A DNA stretch of 19,712 bases from JAWOJF01 sp046481785 (GCA_046481785.1 JAWOJF010000193.1:1-19712), one strand, 5' to 3'. Shown: positions 1-8,296, counted from the stretch's first letter. Notes: a model not told the origin generated them from the sequence alone. Numbers and translations are program-made.

Positions 1-46
1 CAAGTAATAATTTAAATGTCTTCTCATTGAAATAGACTGTTTATTT

Positions 47-173
47 ATTGCCACGACATTTATGTCGTGGTTTAGGATTCCAAATATTTTTGGCTTTAGC
101 CACAATTAAGGCAAATTGTGGCTAAAGCCTCCATGCTAATTGTTTTCTCCCACGACTTAAAAGTCGTGGCAAT
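47..173. repeat. 127-bp composite palindromic (MITE/BIME-like) element
   Basis: An 11-bp inverted repeat (attgccacgac at 47-57, its reverse complement at 163-173) bounds the unit. Each end carries a short perfect hairpin: 51-59 pairs with 62-70, and 150-158 pairs with 161-169, both 9-bp stems with 2-nt loops. Between them lies a perfect 16-bp stem (92-107 with 114-129, loop 108-113) whose core is ggctttagcc. The nested symmetry resembles REP/BIME clusters or a small non-autonomous mobile element. No reading frame was seen inside. Mobility by a REP-associated (RAYT) transposase is inference, since no transposase lies in the window. Confidence 0.6.
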
Positions 174-254
174 TGATATTTTCTCCTTGTGAAGTTAAGG
201 CTGAGTTGTGCAACACTCCCTTTAGCATGGGGACAGAAACGGAATAATTATAGA

Positions 255-293
255 GGGCTTTAGCCCTGATAGCCTTTTTCGGGGCTAAAGCCC
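255..293. repeat. REP-like palindrome, ggctttagcc family
   Basis: A perfect 12-bp inverted repeat, 255-266 (gggctttagccc) with 282-293, and a 15-nt loop. The core matches the central stem of the composite element at 92-129 and the hairpin at 8281-8296, so this is one dispersed family. It lies well upstream of the ABC ATPase gene and is not followed by a T-run on the + strand, so it is not an obvious terminator. Confidence 0.55.
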
Positions 294-313
294 ATATGAT
301 TTTGTTTTAATAT

Positions 314-333
314 CCCCGGGCTGAAGCCCGGGG
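314..333. repeat. GC-rich perfect palindrome
   Basis: A 9-bp perfect stem (314-322 ccccgggct with 325-333) and a 2-nt loop. Its inner core gggctgaagccc differs from the gggctttagccc core at 255-266 only in the central bases, so it is probably a GC-rich variant of the same family. With the two preceding entries it makes five perfect hairpins within 300 bp. Confidence 0.5.
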
Positions 334-430
334 TTAATATCCACACGGTTATTAATGGGGGTGTTAACGAGTTATGCGGCGAATATTTTTGGCGAATTAT
401 AATTTTGAAATTAAACTAAGGGAACCTTAA

Positions 431-1096
431 ATGATTAAACTTGTAAACATCGAAAAGTACTACAAAAACAAATTTGTAAAAACTTACGTTCTTAGGAATA
501 TAAATCTTGAGATAGAAGAAGGCGAATTTGTTTCCGTTATGGGCCCTTCCGGTTCCGGTAAATCTACTATGCTGCATATTCTCGGAATGCTTGATGTTCC
601 TTCAGGCGGAGAATACTTTTTCCTTGGTGAGCCGGTACATAAGATGACTGAAAAACAATTATCAGAACTGCATAAATCATACATCGGTTTTGTTTTCCAG
701 AGTTACCATCTTATAGATGAGCTTACAGTTTATGAAAATCTTGAAACTCCCCTGCTTTACCAGAAGGTTAAATCAGACGAAAGAAAAGGAAGAGTGGCTG
801 AGGTACTTGACAGGTTTAATATGGTTGCAAAAAAAGATCTTTTTCCTAATCAGCTTTCCGGCGGGCAGCAGCAGCTTACTGCAATTGCACGTGCTATTAT
901 TGCAGAACCCAAATTAATCCTTGCAGATGAACCAACAGGCAATCTCCATTCTGACCAGGGTAAAGAAATAATGGAAACACTTAAATCACTTAATGATAAA
1001 GGAACAACTATAATCCAGGTAACTCATTCTAAAGAAAATGCTGCGTATGGGAACAGAATTATAAATTTAATGGACGGCTGGGTGGAAGGCAATTAA
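431..1096 (+). CDS. ABC transporter ATP-binding protein, MacB/LolD/FtsE type
   Basis: This 221-residue cytoplasmic ATPase should power a MacB/FtsX-type transporter; its length is typical of stand-alone LolD/FtsE-like subunits. It has Walker A GPSGSGKST at residues 38-46, Q-loop Gln90, signature LSGGQ at 142-146, Walker B LILADEP at 162-168 with catalytic Glu167, and switch His199. Two positions depart from the family: the usual LSGGQQQR reads LSGGQQQL (Leu149), and the D-loop NLDS reads NLHS (His173). Both regions lie at the dimer/ATP interface, so turnover may be altered. The ATG follows a weak purine-rich site near 420. Two permease genes follow on the same strand, which makes them the natural partners. 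The substrate (lipoprotein, peptide, drug) cannot be read from sequence. Confidence 0.93.
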   Translation: MIKLVNIEKYYKNKFVKTYVLRNINLEIEEGEFVSVMGPSGSGKSTMLHILGMLDVPSGGEYFFLGEPVHKMTEKQLSELHKSYIGFVFQSYHLIDELTVYENLETPLLYQKVKSDERKGRVAEVLDRFNMVAKKDLFPNQLSGGQQQLTAIARAIIAEPKLILADEPTGNLHSDQGKEIMETLKSLNDKGTTIIQVTHSKENAAYGNRIINLMDGWVEGN

Positions 1097-1139
1097 CAAT
1101 GCACAATGAACAATTAACAATTAAAATTACACTCTTATT

Positions 1140-1166
1140 CCCCTCTCAGAGGAGCAGGGATGTGTA
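1140..1166. repeat. Degenerate spacer palindrome (cccctct...agagg)
   Basis: The ATPase-permease spacer holds a short palindrome, cctct (1142-1146) with agagg (1148-1152), preceded by a low-complexity caattaacaatt run at 1091-1125. Similar cccctYt/agaggg remnants occur at 3666-3683 and around 8449-8470, suggesting a decayed dispersed element rather than a functional terminator. Confidence 0.3.
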
Positions 1167-1234
1167 GTCGGTTTGTTATTGCAACAATATAGAAACTACA
1201 GAATATCCTATTACATCAGGCGCTTAAGGAAATT

Positions 1235-3649
1235 ATGATTAAAAATTATATTAAAATAGCATTAAGAAATCTGTTAAAATATAAGACCTACTCCTTCATT
1301 AATATTGTTGGATTAGCTATTGGTATAGCTGCCTGTATAACAATACTTCTGTTTATACAGGATGATCTTGGTTATGACAAATATCATGAGAAGGCAGACC
1401 AGATATACAGGGTTCATACGCAGGGAAAACTTGCAGGCAATGAATTAAATATGGCTGTTTCACCTGCTCCCCTTGGAGAGGCTTTTGTAAGGGATTTCCC
1501 TGAAGTCATTCACTATACAAGGTTTCTACCCAACAATAATATGTTAATCCGCTATAAGGATAATGTTTTTAATGAGACAAGATTTTTTTGGGCAGATTCA
1601 ACTACGTTCGAGGTTTTCACCATGCCTTTCGTTAAGGGTAATCCTAAAACTGCCCTTAATCAGCCTCATACTGTTGTGCTTACAGAAACTCTGGCAAAAA
1701 AGTATTTTGGCGATGAAGACCCGATGGATAAAGTAATGAATTTTGAGGATGGCACTCCATATACAGTAAGGGGAGTTATAAAAGATTCTCCCCCTAATAC
1801 TCACTTCCATTATGATATGTTTGCATCTGTTGCAAGCATTGAAGCTGGAAGAAATCCTTATTTTATAAGCAGTAACTTTTACACATACATTGTACTTAAA
1901 AAAGGTGCCTCTGCCGAAGAGCTTCAGAAAAAACTTCCTGCTTTTACGGATAAATATGCCGGACCCCAGCTTCACCAGGCAATAGGTATCCCTTTTGATG
2001 AGCTGGAAAAAAGAGGTGATTCTTATGGATTCTACCTAACACCCCTTACTGATATTCATCTTCATTCTCATCTTGATTATGAAATTGAGCCGAACAGTGA
2101 TATTAAGTATGTTTATATCTTTTCTATAATTGCTGTATTTATCCTGTTGATAGCCTGCATAAATTTTATGAACCTTTCAACTGCACGTTCTGCTATGCGT
2201 TCAAAGGAAGTTGGAATAAGGAAAGTGTTAGGTTCAAACAAGGCACAACTGGTAAAACAATTTTTAATTGAATCAATTTTATTAGCAGCCATCGCAATAA
2301 TACTTGCAATTATGCTGGTTGAGTTTTTGCTCCCTTCATTCAGCAGCATTGCCGGGAAGGAGCTTCACACTAATTATTTTGATAATCCGGCAGCAATACC
2401 TGCTATGCTTCTTACAATCCTGGTTGTTGGTTTATTGGCTGGCAGCTATCCTGCTTTTTTCCTTTCCTCATTTCAGCCTGTAAAGGTAATGAAAGGGAAA
2501 AACGACGGATCAAAAAACAGCTTCCTTAGAAGCGGTCTTGTTGTATTCCAGTTTGCCATTTCCATTATTCTTTTTGCCGGTACCTTTATTGTCTCGGATC
2601 AGTTGAGATATGTCCAGGAGAAAAAATTAGGATTTAACAAAGAGCATGTACTTGTAATTCAAAGAGCATGGTCGCTTGAAACCAGTGCACAGGCATTTAA
2701 AGATGGACTCTTAAAAAATCCTGACATAATCTCTGTCTCTAACTCCAACAACCTGCCGGGGAAATTATTTAGTCAGACTATATTCAGGACCGAGGATGTT
2801 GCAGAAAATCAGCAGTTTCCTCTTGCCGTTATGTCAACCGATCATGACTTTACCCGTACTATGGGGATTGAACTCTCTACCGGCAGATACTTCTCTACAG
2901 AATATCCATCAGATACTGTTTCTGTTGTTTTGAATGAAAATGCTGTAAAGTACCTGGGAATTAAAGACGCAGTTGGAAAGAGAATTATTCTTGTGGGTGC
3001 AAATATTGAACAGAGTGTTGCATATAATATTATAGGAGTTGTAAAGGATTTCCATTATGAATCCCTGCATCAGGAAATAAGGCCGCTTGCTATTTTTTAC
3101 ACCCCGGGGCAGACAAGTTATCTCCCTGTCAGGCTTCGTGCAGATAATATTGCTTCTGCTGTTTCTTTTATCCAATCCGAATGGAAAAAATTTGTACCTG
3201 GAAAGCCATTCGAGTACTTCTTCCTTGATGATGACTTTAATAATCTTTACCAGGCTGAACATAAAACAGGACAGATATTTACTTCATTCTCTGTACTTGC
3301 AATTTTTATCGCATGTCTTGGGCTATTCGGTCTGGCTGCATTTACTGCAGAAAGAAAAACAAAAGAAATTGGCATTAGAAAAGTTTTAGGAGCATCTGTT
3401 TCGTCTATATTACTGCTTATATCAAAAGAGTTTTTAAAATGGCTGATCCTGGCAAATTTAATAGCGTGGCCAATAGCATATTATTTTATGAATGGATGGC
3501 TCCAGGATTTTGCCTACAGAATTGATATTTCATTATGGGTATTCTTTATTTCCGGAATAACAGCCATTATAATAGCATTAGTTACAGTTATGCTGCAGGC
3601 TATGAAAGCAGCCATTGCAGATCCGGTACGCAGTCTGAAGTATGAATAA
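1235..3649 (+). CDS. FtsX/MacB-type ABC transporter permease (paralog 1)
   Basis: An 804-residue inner-membrane permease with the duplicated MacB layout. Helix 1 (about 20-42) is followed by a large periplasmic MacB-PCD-like domain (about 43-290), then helices at about 292-313, 344-366, 387-411 and 433-454. A second periplasmic domain (about 455-680) is followed by helices at about 682-703, 734-752 and 768-787. Each FtsX half carries the family coupling motif: KEVGIRKVLG near 324-333 and KEIGIRKVLG near 710-719. The start is supported by an aagga site just upstream and by N-terminal alignment with the three other paralogs here. It lies 138 bp after the ATPase and 48 bp before paralog 2. By analogy to MacB it would transmit ATPase motion to the periplasm; the substrate is unknown. 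Confidence 0.93.
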   Translation: MIKNYIKIALRNLLKYKTYSFINIVGLAIGIAACITILLFIQDDLGYDKYHEKADQIYRVHTQGKLAGNELNMAVSPAPLGEAFVRDFPEVIHYTRFLPNNNMLIRYKDNVFNETRFFWADSTTFEVFTMPFVKGNPKTALNQPHTVVLTETLAKKYFGDEDPMDKVMNFEDGTPYTVRGVIKDSPPNTHFHYDMFASVASIEAGRNPYFISSNFYTYIVLKKGASAEELQKKLPAFTDKYAGPQLHQAIGIPFDELEKRGDSYGFYLTPLTDIHLHSHLDYEIEPNSDIKYVYIFSIIAVFILLIACINFMNLSTARSAMRSKEVGIRKVLGSNKAQLVKQFLIESILLAAIAIILAIMLVEFLLPSFSSIAGKELHTNYFDNPAAIPAMLLTILVVGLLAGSYPAFFLSSFQPVKVMKGKNDGSKNSFLRSGLVVFQFAISIILFAGTFIVSDQLRYVQEKKLGFNKEHVLVIQRAWSLETSAQAFKDGLLKNPDIISVSNSNNLPGKLFSQTIFRTEDVAENQQFPLAVMSTDHDFTRTMGIELSTGRYFSTEYPSDTVSVVLNENAVKYLGIKDAVGKRIILVGANIEQSVAYNIIGVVKDFHYESLHQEIRPLAIFYTPGQTSYLPVRLRADNIASAVSFIQSEWKKFVPGKPFEYFFLDDDFNNLYQAEHKTGQIFTSFSVLAIFIACLGLFGLAAFTAERKTKEIGIRKVLGASVSSILLLISKEFLKWLILANLIAWPIAYYFMNGWLQDFAYRIDISLWVFFISGITAIIIALVTVMLQAMKAAIADPVRSLKYE

Positions 3650-3665
3650 TTAACAATGTTTTAAT

Positions 3666-3683
3666 CCCCTTTATCAAGAGGGG
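3666..3683. repeat. Short spacer palindrome between permeases 1 and 2
   Basis: cccct (3666-3670) pairs with agggg (3679-3683) across an 8-nt loop in the 48-bp gap. There is no T-run, so read-through into the next permease is likely. It resembles the other cccct/agggg spacer remnants in the window. Confidence 0.3.
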
Positions 3684-3697
3684 CTACAGAAAGAATC

Positions 3698-6109
3698 ATG
3701 TTAAAAAACTTTTTTAAAATTACGATAAGAAATCTTTTAAGGAATAAAGTTTATTCTTTTATTAATATCTTTGGATTATCAATAGGAATAGCATGCTTTA
3801 TTCTTATCTCCTTATTTGTTAAGGACGAGCTTACATATGATACTTTTAATAAAAATGCTGATAGAGTATTCAGATTAAACTCCTATTACAAGATTGGCGA
3901 GAACAGGTTTAATCTTGCAAATTCTCCTGTTCCCCTTGGTCCAGTTTTAAAAGAAGAATACCCTGAAATAAAAAATATTGTAAGAATTCAGTATGGGTAT
4001 AACTCTTATGTAAAAAAAGGGGACGAATATATACAGGAAGAAAATTTTTTATATGCTGATTCTACCCTGTTTGATATTTTTTCAATTGAATTTGTAACGG
4101 GCAATCCTAAAACTGCTTTAACAAAACCCAACAGTATTGTAATTACAACCCGCGCAGCAGAAAAATTTTTCTCCGGTAAAAACCCGATGGGTGAAAGGGT
4201 AATCTTATCCAATAAGACAGAGTTCCTTGTCACGGGTGTTGTTAATCCGCTGCCGAAAAATTCCCACTTCGAATTTGATTTTGCTGCATCTTTTAATTCA
4301 CTGCCGGAAAATGGGGAAACCAACTGGTTCGGAACTTTTGTACACACTTATGTTTTAACAGATAAAGTTGTTTCAGCAGAGCAGTTAAATAAACGGTTAT
4401 TTGCAACTATTGATAAGCATGTGGGACCAATTATAAAGGCAGCATTCGGTACAAGTTACAGAGAGTTCCTGGATAACGGGAATGATTTCAGCTTTAAATT
4501 TGTTCCGCTTACCGATATTCATCTGTACTCCTATAATATATTTAATGAACTTAAACCAACAGCCGATATTAATACTGTTTACCTCTTCTCAGCCATAGCA
4601 TTATTTATACTGATAATTGCATGCATAAATTTTGTAAACCTTGCTACTGCAAAATCTACCAAAAGAGCAAATGAAATTGGAGTAAGGAAAGTGCTCGGCT
4701 CAAACAAAGCTCAATTAATCAGGCAGTTCTTGTCTGAATCGATAATTCTTTGTTTTATTTCTGTTATAATTTCCCTAATGATCATAGAGATTGTCCTTCC
4801 ATATTTTAATAATCTTACACAGAAGGAACTGACGGTAAATTACTTAGGCAATCTTTTTGTCATTCCCGTAATTGCTGCATTCACAATCCTTCTGGGAAGT
4901 ATTGCAGGAATGTACCCGGCATTACTGCTTGCATCTTTTAAGCCGGTGCTGGTATTGAAAGGAAAGATCTATAAGGGAACTAATAAGAGTTTCTTAAGAA
5001 AAGGATTGGTTGTATTCCAGTTTGCAACATCAATTGTATTGTTTATCGGTACACTTGTAATATACAACCAGATGGAGTATATAAAGAATAAAAATCTCGG
5101 CTTTAATAAAGAACAAATGCTTGTAGTAAAGAATGTTGATGATCTTACTGAACAGCAGGCTTCTTTTACCGATGAAATAAAAAAATATCCCGGTATTAAA
5201 AATGCAACCTTATCAAAGGGCCTCCCTGTTTTTAGTCTTGATGCAAATATTTACAGGAAAGAAGGGAGCAATGACAACCAGACACTCATTACTCTAAAGA
5301 CAGACTATAATTTCCTCGATACCTATGAAATAAAACTTAAGGACGGCAGATCGTTTAGAAGAGAAATGTCTACTGATACCGCGTGTATCATTCTAAATGA
5401 ATCTGCTGTTAAAAAAATTGGCTTCACTGATCCAATAAATAGTAAATTAACACTGGTCTCAAGCGATAACCCCCCCGCTTATACAGTAATAGGTATTGTT
5501 AAGGATTTCCATTTGCAGACATTAAAGGACGAAATACGCCCTGCCGCCATAGTTTTGCTTAAACAGCCGGAAGCAAATTTTTTATCTGTTAAAGTATCCT
5601 CTGCCAATGTAGAAGAAACTATAGAGTACCTTTCAGACAAATGGAAAGACTTCGGGCAAAGCAAGCCGATAGAGTATACCTTCTTTGATGAAAACTTTGG
5701 CGAAATATACCGTGCCGAAATTCAAACCGGCGAAATATTTACAATCTTTGCTGTTCTGGCAATTGTTATTGCATGCCTTGGTTTGTTCGGACTTGCAGCT
5801 TTCACCGCCGAGCAGAGGACTAAAGAAATCGGAATAAGAAAAGTTCTGGGTTCATCTGTACTGCAGATAATAATTCTTCTTTCCAAAGAATTTGTAAAGT
5901 GGGTTTTATTGGCAAATATAATTGCTTGGCCCGTTGCTTATTATATTATGGACAACTGGCTGGATGATTTTATTTACAGGATTGATATTGATGTTTCTAC
6001 ATTCCTTATTACAGGACTGGCGGCATTGGTTATTGCTGTGCTAACAATCAGTTACCAGGCAATTAAGGCTGCAATAATAAACCCGGCTAAAGTATTAAAA
6101 ACAGAATAG
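3698..6109 (+). CDS. FtsX/MacB-type ABC transporter permease (paralog 2)
   Basis: An 803-residue permease collinear with paralog 1 over its whole length. Helix 1 lies at about 20-41, with coupling motifs EIGVRKVLGS at 326-335 and EIGIRKVLG at about 710-718, two large periplasmic domains, and three C-terminal helices ending in a short charged tail. The N-terminus (MLKNFFKITIRNLLRNK) has the family pattern of basic and aromatic residues before helix 1, supporting this start. The 48-bp gap and shared strand imply co-transcription with paralog 1 and the ATPase. Two different paralogs beside one ATPase could make a heterodimeric transporter; homodimers served by the same ATPase are equally possible. 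Confidence 0.93.
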   Translation: MLKNFFKITIRNLLRNKVYSFINIFGLSIGIACFILISLFVKDELTYDTFNKNADRVFRLNSYYKIGENRFNLANSPVPLGPVLKEEYPEIKNIVRIQYGYNSYVKKGDEYIQEENFLYADSTLFDIFSIEFVTGNPKTALTKPNSIVITTRAAEKFFSGKNPMGERVILSNKTEFLVTGVVNPLPKNSHFEFDFAASFNSLPENGETNWFGTFVHTYVLTDKVVSAEQLNKRLFATIDKHVGPIIKAAFGTSYREFLDNGNDFSFKFVPLTDIHLYSYNIFNELKPTADINTVYLFSAIALFILIIACINFVNLATAKSTKRANEIGVRKVLGSNKAQLIRQFLSESIILCFISVIISLMIIEIVLPYFNNLTQKELTVNYLGNLFVIPVIAAFTILLGSIAGMYPALLLASFKPVLVLKGKIYKGTNKSFLRKGLVVFQFATSIVLFIGTLVIYNQMEYIKNKNLGFNKEQMLVVKNVDDLTEQQASFTDEIKKYPGIKNATLSKGLPVFSLDANIYRKEGSNDNQTLITLKTDYNFLDTYEIKLKDGRSFRREMSTDTACIILNESAVKKIGFTDPINSKLTLVSSDNPPAYTVIGIVKDFHLQTLKDEIRPAAIVLLKQPEANFLSVKVSSANVEETIEYLSDKWKDFGQSKPIEYTFFDENFGEIYRAEIQTGEIFTIFAVLAIVIACLGLFGLAAFTAEQRTKEIGIRKVLGSSVLQIIILLSKEFVKWVLLANIIAWPVAYYIMDNWLDDFIYRIDIDVSTFLITGLAALVIAVLTISYQAIKAAIINPAKVLKTE

Positions 6110-6161
6110 GAAAGTCCTTCCTATCCCTTTCCCCGGTGAAGGTTATGATGCTTTCCTGCTC

Positions 6162-6190
6162 CCTTCCCTTGTTTTTTAGAGAAGGGAAGG
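6162..6190. repeat. Spacer hairpin after permease 2
   Basis: A 9-bp perfect stem (6162-6170 ccttccctt with 6182-6190) encloses an 11-nt loop that contains the T-run. Because the T-run is in the loop rather than after the stem, this is not a classical intrinsic terminator on the + strand. It may be another decayed palindromic repeat or act in RNA stability. Confidence 0.35.
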
Positions 6191-6230
6191 CCGGGATGGG
6201 TTATAACTGTTATTAAGTACAAAATAAAAA

Positions 6231-6236
6231 AAGGAG
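6231..6236 (+). promoter_or_regulatory. Shine-Dalgarno site that sets a non-ATG start
   Basis: A perfect aaggag sits 6 nt before an ATC codon at 6243. An in-frame stop (taa, 6225-6227) excludes any start further upstream. No ATG, GTG or TTG occurs in frame between that stop and the region encoding the active-site serine. Confidence 0.6.
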
Positions 6237-6242
6237 ATTACC

Positions 6243-7031
6243 ATCAACTACAAATTTTTTCTCTTCTGTTTTCTTTTACCTGTATTACTCTTTTCTGCAG
6301 ATAAAGAAATAAAAAATGACTGGGCTGAATATTATAAAAACTACAAAGGCGAAGCCTGTTTTATTCTCTATGATCTGAATAACGATAAATACTACATATA
6401 TAATGAAGAAAGAATAAACAAAGGATTTCATCCTGCATCTACATTTAAAATATTCAATTCACTTGCCGCACTTGAGGCAGGAGTAATAAAAGATGAAAAT
6501 GAAATAATAAAATGGGATGGTGTTAAACGGTGGGCTGATTCATGGAACCAGGATCAGGATATGAGGAGTGCATTTAAATATTCTGCAGTATGGTTTTACC
6601 AGGAGCTTGCAAGAAGAATAGGTGAAGAAAAAATGCAGCAGTTTATTGATAAAACGGGATATGGAAATAAGAACATTCAGGATAAAATAGATTACTTCTG
6701 GCTCTCTGGTGAATTAAGGATTACACCTATGGAACAGATAGAATTTCTTAAAAGATTATATAAAAATGATCTCCCCTTTTCACAGCGCTCAATTGATATA
6801 GTTAAAGATATTATGATTTACGAAAAGACAGATGAGTATACACTTAGGGCTAAAACCGGATGGTCACAGTCGGATAAAGATAACGGCTGGTGGGTTGGTT
6901 ATGTGGAAACTACAGACAATGTGTTTTTCTTTGTTAATAATATGGATATTGTAAATGATGGCGATGAAAAAGGAAGAATTGAAGTGAGTAAGAAGATACT
7001 GAGTGATTTAATGATTTTTCATAATCCGTAG
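6243..7031 (+). CDS. Class D (OXA-type) beta-lactamase, apparent ATC start
   Basis: A secreted serine hydrolase predicted to open beta-lactam rings in the periplasm. Counting from the ATC, the protein is 262 residues, normal for class D. Residues 1-19 form a signal peptide (basic N-region, then a Phe/Leu-rich core ending FSA). All class D landmarks are present: STFK at 66-69 (nucleophile Ser66, Lys69 expected to be carboxylated), SAV at 114-116, YGN at 140-142, Trp153 in the position that stabilises the carboxylated lysine, and KTG at 204-206. The first in-frame ATG (6561) would yield only 156 residues without the signal peptide or the active-site serine. A strong SD lies 6 nt before the ATC. 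An ATG-to-ATC start mutation, a genuine rare start, or a sequencing error could each explain this. Identity as class D is firm; activity and start use are not. Confidence 0.85.
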   Translation: MNYKFFLFCFLLPVLLFSADKEIKNDWAEYYKNYKGEACFILYDLNNDKYYIYNEERINKGFHPASTFKIFNSLAALEAGVIKDENEIIKWDGVKRWADSWNQDQDMRSAFKYSAVWFYQELARRIGEEKMQQFIDKTGYGNKNIQDKIDYFWLSGELRITPMEQIEFLKRLYKNDLPFSQRSIDIVKDIMIYEKTDEYTLRAKTGWSQSDKDNGWWVGYVETTDNVFFFVNNMDIVNDGDEKGRIEVSKKILSDLMIFHNP

Positions 7032-7054
7032 TTCCGTATGAACTACTCTTTTTT
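7028..7054 (+). terminator. Intrinsic terminator overlapping the beta-lactamase stop codon
   Basis: A perfect 7-bp stem (7028-7034 gtagttc with 7040-7046 gaactac), loop cgtat, is followed directly by tctttttta. The stop codon TAG at 7029-7031 lies inside the left arm. This separates the beta-lactamase transcript from the next gene. Confidence 0.7.
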
Positions 7055-7075
7055 ATACCATTCATATTAAATCAC

Positions 7076-7106
7076 TTGAAAAGCATTGCAGTATCCCATA
7101 CCTTTG
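7076..7106 (+). promoter_or_regulatory. Bacteroidota-type promoter for the amidohydrolase gene
   Basis: TACCTTTG at 7099-7106 matches the Bacteroidota -7 consensus TAnnTTTG, and a TTG at 7076-7078 lies 20 nt upstream as the -33 element. It sits between the beta-lactamase terminator and the ATG at 7141, so position and spacing fit a promoter. No transcript evidence is available. Confidence 0.45.
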
Positions 7107-7140
7107 CATAAACCTATCCTTCAACTAAACAAAGAGAAAA

Positions 7141-8268
7141 ATGAAAATAAAAATCCTTGCTCTTTTTGCATTACTGATTATTTCAGTTAACGCACAGAAT
7201 GATACTATCATGTATTTTGAAGATTACGATCCCCCATCAACCCTGGTCGTTCCGGAGCATATTGTAACACAGGCTAAATACCCTTTTATAGATGTTCACA
7301 ATCATCAATGGAATTACACCGAAGAATATTTTTCCGAATTACTGAAAAAAATGGACTCACTTAATATGGCATATATGGTTAACCTTAGCGGCAGGGGTTT
7401 TAGAAGACTTGAAGGTGGAGGGTTTGCCCTGCAGGAGCCGGCTTATATGACAGATGCAATAAAGATGGTAAATGAAAAGTTTGACTCCCGGATTATTTTC
7501 TTTACTAATGTGGATTTTAATAATATTGATGAAACGGGGTGGACTGATAAAGCTGTTGCTCAACTGGAAGAGGATGTAAAAAACGGAGCTAAGGGATTAA
7601 AAATATATAAAGGGCTCGGGATGGGGACACAGGATAGCAAAGGAAACCGGGTTGCTGTAGACGATGCACGGATAGATCCGGTTTGGGCTAAATGCGGTGA
7701 GCTTGGAATACCCGTACTAATCCATACTGCCGATCCCGCGCAATTCTGGCAGCCCATGGATAAAAACAATGAGCGCTGGCTTGAACTTAAAACTCACCCG
7801 GGAAGGTACAGAGACCCTGCCGCTAATCCCTCGTTTGAACAGCTTATTACTGAGCAGCATAATGTTTTCAGGAAACACCCTGGTACTAAATTTATTAATG
7901 CGCATCTTGGCTGGCTTGGGCAGGATCTTGGACGGTTAGGCAAACTGCTTGATGAACTGCCAAACGTATATACCGAAATAGGTGCTGTACTTTATGAAAT
8001 TGGAAGACAGCCCCGTTTTGCCAGGGAATTTTTTATAAAGCACCAGGACAGAATAATGATGGGCAAGGACTCATGGAGGCCTGAAGAATATCATTCATAT
8101 TTTCGTGTACTTGAAACCGCAGATGAATATTTTGATTATTACAGAAGATACCATGCGTTCTGGAAATTATATGGTGTTGATCTGCCTGATGAGGTACTGA
8201 AAAAGGTTTATTATAAAAATGCACTTAATGTTATTCCGGGAATTGATAAATCAAAATTTCCTGATTAG
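7141..8268 (+). CDS. Secreted amidohydrolase family protein (Amidohydrolase_2-like)
   Basis: A 375-residue TIM-barrel metal-dependent hydrolase, probably exported. An N-terminal signal peptide (about 1-18, ending SVNA/Q) precedes the motif DVHNHQW with metal-ligand-type His53 and His55. Further likely ligands are His195 (VLIHTADP), His255 (INAHLGW) and Asp310 (MMGKDSW), the order expected for the amidohydrolase superfamily. Lys154/Lys157 lie in GLKIYKGLG, where some members use a bridging lysine. The last motif reads GKD rather than the commoner GSD/GTD. Family members hydrolyse or decarboxylate varied substrates, and nothing here identifies the substrate. The gene has its own promoter-like element and a strong terminator, so it is probably monocistronic. 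Confidence 0.85.
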   Translation: MKIKILALFALLIISVNAQNDTIMYFEDYDPPSTLVVPEHIVTQAKYPFIDVHNHQWNYTEEYFSELLKKMDSLNMAYMVNLSGRGFRRLEGGGFALQEPAYMTDAIKMVNEKFDSRIIFFTNVDFNNIDETGWTDKAVAQLEEDVKNGAKGLKIYKGLGMGTQDSKGNRVAVDDARIDPVWAKCGELGIPVLIHTADPAQFWQPMDKNNERWLELKTHPGRYRDPAANPSFEQLITEQHNVFRKHPGTKFINAHLGWLGQDLGRLGKLLDELPNVYTEIGAVLYEIGRQPRFAREFFIKHQDRIMMGKDSWRPEEYHSYFRVLETADEYFDYYRRYHAFWKLYGVDLPDEVLKKVYYKNALNVIPGIDKSKFPD

Positions 8269-8280
8269 ATTTTTAGTAGC

Positions 8281-8296
8281 ACAGGCTTTAGCCTGT
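8281..8296. repeat. REP-like palindrome, ggctttagcc family
   Basis: The sequence acaggctttagcctgt is a 7-bp stem with a 2-nt loop, 13 bp after the amidohydrolase stop. Its core is identical to that of the palindromes at 92-129 and 255-293, so the family recurs about 8 kb away. Confidence 0.5.

Noticed and set aside
384..407. Two TAnnTTTG matches (384-391 and 400-407) as promoters of the ABC operon
   Set aside because: Neither has a TTG at the expected -33 spacing, and the region is A/T-rich enough for chance matches.
1598..1975. 125-residue open frame on the - strand inside permease 1, and similar antisense frames in the other large genes
   Set aside because: They lie wholly within well-supported genes, have no domain-like content or ribosome sites, and reflect codon use of the real frame.
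6162..6190. Hairpin after permease 2 as an intrinsic terminator
   Set aside because: The T-run lies in the loop rather than after the stem, so it does not meet the intrinsic terminator pattern; kept only as a palindrome.
6561..7031. 156-residue protein starting at the first ATG of the beta-lactamase frame
   Set aside because: It would lack the signal peptide and STFK active site, and the frame continues upstream with full family features to a well-placed ribosome site.
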